Shown here one piece after another: positions 55,736 through 64,000 of a stretch of DNA of 64,000 nucleotides. A program made the translations under genes and the position numbers. Under the pieces are notes generated by a model that saw only the letters and a program-made list of their open reading frames with translations, was not told the DNA's origin and did not search any database. Positions within the stretch are counted from its first letter, which is position 1, and each line of letters starts with the position of its first letter. Origin of the DNA: Rapana venosa (lineage: Eukaryota; Mollusca; Gastropoda; Neogastropoda; Muricidae); the NCBI GenBank assembly GCA_028751875.1, contig CM054158.1:50082009-50146008 (forward strand), in the 5' to 3' direction.

Positions 55736-56858
55736 CTACCAGGGCTTGATGTGGGGCCACAGCACAGCGTCCTCCTGAGGTTTGAACCAGGGGTAGGTGG
55801 GGACCAGCAGGTTGACCCACCAGTGCTCCCCAAACACCGACCTCAGCTTGCCCCCTAAAGATCGCGTGTCCGTCACCTTGATGGAGTTGTCCCTCTCGAA
55901 AGACGTCTTGCCTGTGAAGAGCAGATGCAGGGATCCCAGCATCATGGTGAAGCTGATGACGTTGCAGGCCAAGACGCACCACATGGCTGTCACCAAGGGC
56001 AGCACCCCCACGTTGACGTGGCCCAGAACGCAGCGGAGGAAGGGCACGGGGAAGACGAGGTCGTACAGCTGAAGCTGGTAGCGCGGCATCATGTGCCTGC
56101 CCACGAAGTAGGCGTAGTGGTAGGTGCCGAAGGAGGTGAGGAAGAAGGCCCAGAGCATGAAGGCTAGGAAGAAGCGCGTGTTGTTGACGCCCACACAGCG
56201 GCCCGTGAAGTAGCAGTGGTGGTCCCTCTTCAGCACGCACTGTCTGCACAGCACGCAGTGGTGACAGCGCGGGGGCCGCAGCCTCTGGCACATCAAGCAC
56301 GGCGCCCACGACCAGTACGGGTAAGGCTTGCGTTCTATCTCCCCGTCAGCCGTAGGCAAGCTCGTGGCCACCATCATTCTGAAAGTCAGGCCGTCGCAAT
56401 TTCTGGAAAGACCGGTTTTTCCTGAAGACTCGGTCCCTGCCACGAGTTCGCTGTCGTTGCTCTGAGTTCCGCCTCTCCGTTATCCGAGTTTTCAGAGTGG
56501 GTAGACATTCTTTTCCCGCAGTTACTGTCTAGGGAGCCTGGTTGGAAACTCCTGCTTCCTTCAGGGTCAGGTTTCATCCCTCCCCCACGCACAGGTTGGT
56601 TTCCGTTCTCCCCAGGAGTCGCCGCCACCCTGATCCCCAGCTGGTGCTGCTGACCAAAGTCTGGAGGGAAGTCGGAGGGCTTGGTGCCGTGCAGGGCTGG
56701 GCGGTACTCGGAGTCCACGAAGCGGATGCCGCACCAGTTGCCAGCCACCTGCAGGTCCAGAACCAGGAGCAGCAGGCGGAGGGGGAGCAGCCACCCCGCC
56801 CACTCGTCCACATACAGCGTGGGCAAGATGTCCAGGAACATCCAAGTGCTGGCCACGA
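55736..56858 (-). CDS. ZDHHC24: ZDHHC24-like exon 2 (with one frame break)
   Basis: It begins after cttttccccag on the minus strand and ends with TAG at 55738-55736. The first frame is open from 56858 to a stop at 56388-56386. The DHHC frame is open only from after a stop near 56482. The switch must therefore fall between about 56480 and 56390, within the poorly conserved linker. One extra base would join the two frames. A run of five A (56421-56417 region) is a plausible place for a lost base. No convincing small intron is seen. Confidence 0.85.
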
Positions 56859-59800
56859 CTGGGGAAAAGAGACAAAAAAACAACAACATGAAGAATCACC
56901 AGTTCTGCTGTATGTAACAGAAGGGTAACCAAGTGAAAGGGTCTTCTTCTTCTTCTTCTTCTTCAAGTGTCCGGTCTGGTCCTGCAGACATCGACGATCA
57001 TGGCTCTCCATTCTTCCCTTGTTCTCGGTCCCTCTCATGAGCTCATTGTTTGTGCCCTCTAGTGAAAGGGTACTAGGTTGGGTTTTCAAAACTAATTTAG
57101 CCAGCAGTATCACTGTGATAGTGTCTTTTTTTTTTAATGGAAGGTGACCAATGTCTGTCCATCTTGTTTACAGCTCTGCAGACCAGGAAGGCCACATGAG
57201 GCCTCACATTCCACACCAGTCCCCGGAGTCAGAGTGCAGCTACCTTAATGGTGGGTTAAAAACGGGTCACGAAATTTCACCATTGCTTAAACCTCAGAGC
57301 TCTAGCCAAACATGAAAAGAAAACGAATTCAGAGAGACTTTTGGAAAAACCAACATGTAAGAGATTAATGATCTAATTTCATCTGAAGTAACACAGTGGT
57401 CAATCAGATGGGATATGTGAGCTGTTTAGGAATAATTATCTCATCTCATCTGCTCCCAGGGTCATAGGGGCACTGCAGTGACGAACGTTGCACCAGTTGG
57501 CTTCATTTGCGCCAGTGGTGGGCAAGTGCCTGGGTTGTGGAGAAGCTCTTCCATTCAGTGATGTTTTCTGCCCATTTCTTCTTCGGCCTGCCTCGCCTTC
57601 TCTTTCCCTGCACTATCCCTTGCAGTATGATCTTGGAGAGCCCATCTGATCTTGTCACATGCCCACACCATCTGAACTTCTTTTCTCAGTAGATCTTCAA
57701 AGTGCTTTACTTGTTGGGTGATGGTTTGTTGGACTTCTTTGTTGGTAATGTGGTCTGTGAATGAAATGCCAAGGAGTCTTCTGAGGCATCTCATCTCCAA
57801 AGCCTGGATCCTCCTTTGTAGATTTGCATTCAATGTCCAGGATTCGCATGCATACATATATGTGGAGATGACCAGTGCATGCAGTAGCTTGATCTTGGTC
57901 CTGAGAGAGATGTTTTGGTCTTTGCAGATTGTCTTGAGTTTCACCAATGCTGGTAATGTTTGTGAAGTGCCTTTGAACCTTCTTAACTAATAATAGCTCC
58001 AAGATACTTGAAGGTACCTACAACCTCAAGTTCTTTTCCACTGACTGTGATCTTGGTAGTGATTGGCTGAGCACTGTTTGTCGTGAGTTTTGTCTTCTTG
58101 GCACTGAAATCCATGCCGTATCTAGAGGATGTTTTGTCCACGTGGTACACTAGGTTGGCTAGTTCCTGGTTCTTTCCTGCCAGTTCATCAATGTCATCAA
58201 CAAACCTGAGGTTGGTGATTGTCTACCCTCCAATACTGACTGTGCCAGTGTGATCTTCTAAGGCATCAGTCATGCACTCAAGGAAGACACTGAACAGTGT
58301 TGGTGATAGGAGACAGCCTTGATGGACTCCCACTGAGGTATGAAACCATTCTCCAACCGTGCCTTGGACAAGCACTGCGCTGGTGGCTTTTGCTAGAACT
58401 TTTTGATGGTCTGGATGATCTTTTGTCCCATGTTGTACTTCTTCATTGGGGCCCATAATGCATCATGCCATACACAGTTGAATGCCTTTTTGAAGTCTAT
58501 GAAGACGTGGTAGAGTTTCTGTTGGTGCTGGCTGTATTTTTCACACAGAACTCACAGGCTGAATATTTGTTCTGTGGTACTTCTGTTTGGGTGGAAGCCT
58601 GCCTGTTATTTGCCGATGATCTCTTCTGCCCCTGGCTTTAGTCTGTTCAAGATGACTTTCTCTGAACAGTAGTTTGTCCATCTGCTAATGATATCTTTTT
58701 CTTCTGTGAGGCAGTTCCCGTCTTTGTCTTTGATGTTATTGACTCTTGCCTGCTTCTGCTGTGTAAGCTGTTTCACAATTTGATAGGCTCTTCTGCTGTT
58801 GTTCTTGGTAAAATTTTCTTCAATATCTGAGCATTGTTTCTGAATCTATTCTTCTTTGACCTTTTTCATGTCTTTCTTGATCTTTTTGCTGGTCTCTCTG
58901 TATTCCCCTGCTCCTAATGTATACTTGACACTCTTCAGTTCACTTTGTTTATCACACATATCCAGGATTTTATCTGTGATCCACGAATGATAATTTTAAA
59001 AAATCCTGGTGGAATATCATGAAACAGGGATGATGACTGTGGACCCTGCAATTAGGTCACCGACGTTCATGATAGATTACAACAACAACAACAACAACAA
59101 CAACAACACAACAACAGGACAGAATGGAGCTGGCAGTGTCCTGTTCACAGTCTAAATACATTTGGCCAATTCTCTGAGACAGATGCTGCTTATTTCCTAA
59201 CTCTTTCCGTAAAATTGTCTCAGATGTCCTGTCGGGAACAAGATTGGCTCTAGGAGGCAGTTGCTGCATATTTCAGTTCAATTCAATTCAACAACTTTAT
59301 CATCCGAGAGACAGAGAAATTCTGGCGGGTTGCAAGCCATACATAAAACCAATAAATATGTAAACATAATATCACGGAAAAAACCAACCACAACACAGTA
59401 TCACGAACATCAGCACGCACCCAAACACCCACAAATCAGAGCCAGTCACAAACTCACCCAAGTAAAATCACAAACTCTCATGTGGGCACGGCACCAATAT
59501 GTCCAGCATCCGCACAATTACACACAGCCCACACACATGCATGCACACCCACACCCACACAGAACAACATCCACACACACCCCCCCCCACACATTACCAC
59601 CCCCCCCCCCCCCCACATACACACCACACACACACACACATTATTGTCTAATATCACTTTAAGGGAACGGATTTTACATCGAAGACAGGCGCGCACACAA
59701 ACAACACACACACACACACACACACACCCTCCAACCCCCCCCCCCCCCCTCTCTCAACCCCCCTCCCCCCACAAACACATACACACCTCCTCCAACCCCC

Positions 59801-60043
59801 ACTCCATCCCAACCCCCCCCCCTCCACCCCCTCTCGCAACCCCCCCCCCCCCCCACCACCACACACACACCCATCCCAAAACCTTCCCCTACCACCCCTT
59901 CTCACCCTCCCACCCCCTCACACTCACCTATCCCCCCCCCCCCCCTCCCCCCGACCCAAACAGTTTTTGTTGTGTCAAATAAGTCTACATGACTTAAATG
60001 GCAATAAAATATTCTGAATCTGAATCTGAATCTGAATCTGAAT

Positions 60044-60106
<63 letters not shown>

Positions 60107-60272
60107 CCACACCCCACAGCACGCACGCACGCACGCCAACGCACACCCACGCACGCACGCACGCACCACGCACACCACACACACAACCACCACACCCCAC
60201 ACGCACGCACCACACACAGACACACACACACACACACACACAACACACCACCACCACCCACACACAACACAC

Positions 60273-60303
<31 letters not shown>

Positions 60304-60320
60304 CACACACACACAAACAC

Positions 60321-60352
<32 letters not shown>

Positions 60353-60458
60353 AACAACACACCCACACCCACCCACAAACACCAACCACACACAACACAC
60401 ACACACACAACACACACAAAACACACACACACACAACACACACACACAACAACACCAC

Positions 60459-60515
<57 letters not shown>

Positions 60516-60664
60516 CACAATCACCTCCCCCCCCACCACACACACACACACAAACACACACAACACGCACACACACACAATCACACCCACCCACCCACAC
60601 CACCCACCCACACACAACAGACACCCACCCCCACCCACACACACACACACACACACACAATCAC

Positions 60665-60695
<31 letters not shown>

Positions 60696-60944
60696 ACATC
60701 ACCACCACCCACCCACCCCCACACACACACACAAACAATCACCCCCCCCCCCCCCCACACACACACACGACAGAAAAACAAAAACAGGAATGGAAGCCGA
60801 CTTACTGATGGTGTAGGCATAAAAGAGAGGACCCATAACATGAAGATACTCCCCTTTTGTGACGATCCCTGTTCTCCGCTTGTGGTCCACATGCAGTCGC
60901 CACTTCTCCCGAAAGCTTAGGTTGGGGTCTTTGAAATCTACCAT
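55736..60944 (-). CDS. ZDHHC24: ZDHHC24-like palmitoyltransferase (spliced, whole gene span)
   Basis: DHHC enzymes are multi-pass membrane proteins that attach palmitate to cysteines of other proteins at the ER, Golgi or plasma membrane. Two exons join in phase 1 (ATC A | TC GTG), giving YAYTI-I-VVASTWMFLDILP. Features in order: TM1 across the junction, TM2 (WLLPLRLLLLVLDLQVAGNW), a Ser/Gly-rich linker of over 100 residues, the cysteine-rich domain (CLMCQRLRPPRCHHC, CVLKRDHHCYFTGRCVGVNN), TM3, TM4 and a TSFE motif in place of TTxE. The catalytic Cys codon is at 56215-56213. The short size and PPR-C-HC-C-CVLKRDHHC pattern suggest ZDHHC24, but another DHHC subfamily is possible. One frame shift within the linker is needed. 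The interval includes the intron. Confidence 0.85.
57225..57312 (+). repeat. SINE family B, 3' fragment
   Basis: agtcagagtgcagctacctt and ttcaccattgcttaaacctc then gagctctagcc match the 3' end of the copy at 49940-50350. Confidence 0.65.
57480..58990 (-). pseudogene. Non-LTR retrotransposon relic with RT core
   Basis: Minus-strand fragments in order: a VHQGCLLSPTLFSVFLE segment (58360-58290 region), the catalytic loop as FVDDIDELAG (58200-58170 region; the family has FADD), GMDFSAKKTKLTT, then the C-terminal part LLHALVISTYMYACESWTLN, RRIQALEMRCLRRLLGI and RLRKRRQAEEEMG-like residues to 57560. Many frameshifts and stops show it is dead. It has the same orientation as the host gene. RTE or related clade. 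Confidence 0.85.
59084..59120. repeat. AAC microsatellite
   Basis: About ten AAC units. Confidence 0.9.
59270..59519. other. Possible retroelement 3' part
   Basis: The phrase ttcaattcaattcaacaact and a later gcaataaaatattctgaatc with AATCTG hexamers (60003-60047) look like the start and the tail of one inserted element, now invaded by CA repeats. The family is unknown. Confidence 0.35.
59520..60775. repeat. CA-rich tract of over 1.2 kb with C-runs
   Basis: CA, CACG, CCA and C-run text almost throughout, apart from 59640-59695 and 59955-60047. All long frames in it (Thr-His or Cys-Val) are artefacts. On the ZDHHC transcript it would be a long UG-rich stretch starting about 30 nt after the exon 1 donor. 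Confidence 0.95.
60806..60944 (-). CDS. ZDHHC24: ZDHHC24-like exon 1
   Basis: 46 codons plus one base: MVDFKDPNLSFREKWRLHVD, HKRRTGIVTKGEYLHVMGPL, FYAYTI. The start ATG at 60944 follows a short unique leader (tttctccaag). The donor is gtaagt. It encodes the cytosolic N terminus and the beginning of TM1. Confidence 0.85.
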
Positions 60945-60964
60945 CTTGGAGAAAATGAATGTTG

Positions 60965-60968
60965 TTAC

Positions 60969-61023
<55 letters not shown>

Positions 61024-61337
61024 GTGTGAGGGAAAGGGGTGGGTGGGTGTAGGTAACTTAGAACTGTATGTGCGAGGTACAGATGTGGATCAACGTTCTT
61101 GAGATGGGAATGGGGCGGTGGTGGTGGGGGGGGGGGGGTAGGGGTGGTGGAGGTGGTGATAGTGGTGGAAGTATTCCTTTTTTGGGGGAGGGAGGGGGAG
61201 GGGGGGAGGAGGGGGGGGGGGGGGGGCGGCTCGTAAATTATTCTTTCCAGTTGCCAAAGTCTTTGCGTGACCTCTCGTGATTTCTTCTCCCGGTGAATCT
61301 AGAGAAACACACATATAATAATAATAATAATGATAAT

Positions 61338-61370
<33 letters not shown>

Positions 61371-61436
61371 ATCTCAGATAATTAGAGAGGCAAAAAACAA
61401 AGCACCACCACAAAAAAAAAAAAAAAAATCAACGTG
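60965..61436. repeat. GT run, G-runs and AAT run upstream of the ZDHHC gene
   Basis: GT run at 60968-61022, G-rich stretches at 61120-61140 and 61180-61226, and AAT units at 61316-61370. The only unique piece is about 61228-61310. Confidence 0.9.
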
Positions 61437-61500
61437 TAGTTTTCCCTAAAGCTTAGGTTGGGGGGGTCTTTGAAATCTGCCATCTTGGAAGACATGATGT
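61437..61500 (-). pseudogene. Partial duplicate of ZDHHC exon 1 start
   Basis: Minus-strand text reads MSSKMADFKDPPNLSFREN, almost the same as the exon 1 start MVDFKDPNLSFREK but with an extra Pro codon and no continuation. It lies about 500 bp upstream of exon 1. Confidence 0.75.
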
Positions 61501-61508
61501 TCTGTGAG

Positions 61509-61546
<38 letters not shown>

Positions 61547-61690
61547 AGAGCGAGAGGAGAGGGAGGGGGGATGGGGCGGGGGGGGGGGGCGAGGGGGGGA
61601 GGGGGCTTTAAGAGATGGGATGGGTGTGGTGTATGTGGGGGGGGGGGGGGGGGGGGGGTTGGGAGGGGGGGGGGGGGTTGTAGTGTCAAG
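61501..61690. repeat. GT run and long G-runs
   Basis: GT run at 61512-61544, then several G-runs of 7 to about 20 on the plus strand up to 61679. Confidence 0.9.
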
Positions 61691-63070
61691 CAAGTCAAAG
61701 TCAAACTTTTATTTTCAGATGGTACATTGAATAAGCAGTGCATTTGCTTTTTTTTCATCAAGCCATCTATCTAAAGAAAGAAAAAAAAGCGAGAAAAAAA
61801 AGATAATGTATATGCAGACATAGAATAAAAAACCTAATCTATGGTAAACTATACAAATCAAACAAAAAACCCAATAACATATGCATATGTGGAATTAAAA
61901 CAAAACAAAAAACCCAGAAAAATATGAGATCATACAATTCAAATAATTCAAAAATCTTGAAAAAAATATCCGTCATAACACAAACAAACAAGCAACAATA
62001 AAAAAAAACAAACCCAAAACAAACAAAGAAGACAAAACAGAATAAAAATAAAAAACCCACACCAACTGCTTCCCTCCCCCCCCCCCCCTCACACACACAT
62101 GTACACACAAACCTTCAACCATACAAACAACTGAATAAAACAACAACAAAAGGATGAATCAACAAGAACAACCACAACAAGGAAATAAACAATCAAACAA
62201 ACACAAATATACATACACAACAACAACAGCGACAATAACTAACATAGGACAAGAATAACAGCCAAGACAAATGAAGAACAATATAAAACTAACAAAAGAC
62301 GAGAAAAAGAGTCCAAAATATCCCCTCCCCCTCCCCAAGAAAACCACCCTAAACCCAAAACAAACAAAAGGCAAATATAAACCAGAACCCCACCCCCACC
62401 ACTACCAACAATAACAACAACAACAACCAAATGGATATAAACAGAGAAAACTGATGTATCATTTAAACACTTACATACACATACACATCCTCACCCATAT
62501 CCCCTTCACCACATAATATACTCATATATAAGAAAAACAAGAATAACCAACAGCTATTGGATTCAGATCAAAGAAGTATAACAAAGACATCCATTCCCTC
62601 CCTTTCCCCGGGTCATATACACACATGTACATGTGCTTTTTGGTTTGAGGCAGAGCAACGTTAATCCTTCGATCAAAGAATAAATTCAGGCAATGTAAAT
62701 TCACCCAGCAGTACTAACGTCAGCAATAACAATTTAGCTCATCTAGTACAATGAACCAGAAAACTAACAGTGACAAAACTAAATAGATCAGCATATTTAT
62801 GTGTAATACAAAAGAACATAAAAAGGCCAAAACAGCAAGAAAGTAAAAAAACAAAACCGAATCAATTACACAACACACACGCAGTGTGTGTGTGTGTGTG
62901 TGTGTGTGTGGAGGGTGGGGGTGGTGTAGGTGAGGTGGTGTGTGTGTGTGTTTCGATTTTACATCCGTTCACTTAAAGTGATATTAGACGATAAACAAAC
63001 CACTTCCCCCCCCCCCCTCCACGACCTTCCCCAAATAAATACAAAATCCACCACACCAACCCCCCCCCCC
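61691..63070. other. A-rich low-complexity DNA, no gene
   Basis: Purine-poor A/C-rich text with many AAAC and ACA phrases. A GT run lies at 62885-62910. The phrase gtgatattag near 62980 and its reverse near 59645 resemble the SINE G end. No coding frames are credible. Confidence 0.5.
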
Positions 63071-63079
63071 CCCCTACCC

Positions 63080-64000
63080 CAAACAAACAATGCAACACAA
63101 CACAATACAATACAATGCAATCCAGTACAACAACACAACACGATACAATACAATGCAATCCAGTACAACAACACAGCACGATACAATACAATGCAATCCA
63201 TACAACAACACAACACGATACAATACAATGCAATCCAGTACAACAACACAACACGATACAATACAATGCAATCCAGTACAAAACAACACAACACGATACA
63301 ATACAATGCAATCCAGTACACAACAACACAACACGATACAATACAATGCAATCCAGTACAACAACACAACACGATACAATACAATGCAATCCAGTACAAC
63401 AACACAACACGATACAATACAATGCAATCCAGTACAACAACACAACACGATACAATACAATGCAATCCAGTACAACAACACAACACATACAATACAATGC
63501 AATCCAGTACAACAACACAACACGATACAATACAATGCATCCATACACAAACAACACGATACAATACAATGCAATCCAGTACAACAACACAACACGATAC
63601 AATACAATGCAATCCAGTACAACAACACAACACGATACAATACAATGCAATCCAGTACAACAACACAATACAATACAATGCAATCCAATACAACAACACA
63701 ACACGATACAATACAATGCAATCCAGTACAACAACACAACACGATACAATACAATGCAATCCAATACAACACGATACAATTACAATGCAATCCATACAAC
63801 AACACAACACGATACAATACAATGCAATCCAGTACAACAACACAACACGATACAATACAATGCAATCCAATACAACACGATACAATACAATGCAATCCAG
63901 TACAACAACACAATACAATACAATGCAATCCAGTACAACAACACAACACGATACAATACAATGCAATCCAGTACAACAACACAGCACGATACAATACAAT
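63080..64000 (+). repeat. 38-bp satellite, about 24 copies, open at window end
   Basis: The unit acaacacaacacgatacaat + acaatgcaatccagtaca repeats every 38 bp (for example gatacaat at 63373 and 63411), with some copies shortened by deletions. It continues beyond the window. All three minus-strand frames are stop-free over most of it, which explains the very long Cys/Val/Leu-rich frames. Confidence 0.95.

Larger units (their letters stand above)
56859..60805 (-). other. ZDHHC24-like intron 1
   Basis: Donor gtaagt at 60805-60800 and acceptor at 56860-56859 (minus strand). It contains a SINE B fragment, an RT relic, AAC repeats and a very long CA-rich tract, all listed separately. Confidence 0.8.

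Noticed and set aside
55692..56309. 205-residue minus-strand frame overlapping the DHHC exon
   Set aside because: It is an out-of-frame shadow of the GC-rich DHHC coding sequence.
59998..60816. Very long frames rich in Thr-His or Cys-Val on both strands
   Set aside because: They are translations of CA/GT repeats, open only because the repeat lacks stops.
62959..63999. 346-residue minus-strand frame rich in Cys, Val, Leu
   Set aside because: It is a readout of the 38-bp satellite cycling through all frames, not a protein gene.

Overview
The window is eukaryotic nuclear DNA. It has spliced genes with GT-AG introns, long AT-rich introns, very abundant microsatellites, many tRNA-derived SINEs and decayed non-LTR retrotransposons. 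Repeat style (RUDI-like tails ending in the ATT triplet, RTE-type and ORF1-type LINE remnants, dense CA/GT/GA/CT runs) and protein similarity suggest a mollusc, probably a gastropod. That assignment is inference, not proof.

Three host genes are supported. (1) An F-box-like, leucine-rich protein on the plus strand has its coding region in one exon (11360-12910). It probably has a 5' non-coding exon near 7.3-7.44 kb behind an ETS/E-box promoter. (2) VPS26, the arrestin-fold subunit of retromer, runs on the plus strand from about 19.85 to 40.34 kb. It contains two tandem, same-length, same-phase versions of one exon (27690-27796 and 30806-30912), which is the signature of mutually exclusive splicing. 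Its penultimate coding exon (37736-37859) is recognisable but riddled with small indels. Its last intron is almost entirely a tandem array that repeats the last exon's own 3' splice site. (3) A ZDHHC24-like palmitoyltransferase lies on the minus strand (60944 to 55736, two coding exons), convergent with VPS26. One frame break in its large exon looks like a single missing base.

Layout: 1-7.2 kb repeats, a 40-bp minisatellite and a LINE remnant; 7.2-13 kb F-box gene, with an inverted-repeat SINE pair in its intron; 13-19.2 kb microsatellites, SINEs and a LINE ORF1 relic carrying a 2A-like ribosome-skipping motif, with a SINE nested in it; 19.6-40.3 kb VPS26; 40.3-54.6 kb repeat-rich intergenic DNA; 54.8-61 kb ZDHHC gene with a nearly guanine-free block beyond its stop, an RT relic and more than 1 kb of CA-rich sequence in its intron; 61-64 kb G-runs, low-complexity DNA and a 38-bp satellite that runs off the window end.

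The host genes do not form an operon. Retromer and DHHC enzymes both act in membrane traffic, but nothing in the sequence links them beyond proximity. All SINE family letters (A-G) are mine, defined by cross-comparison inside this window.
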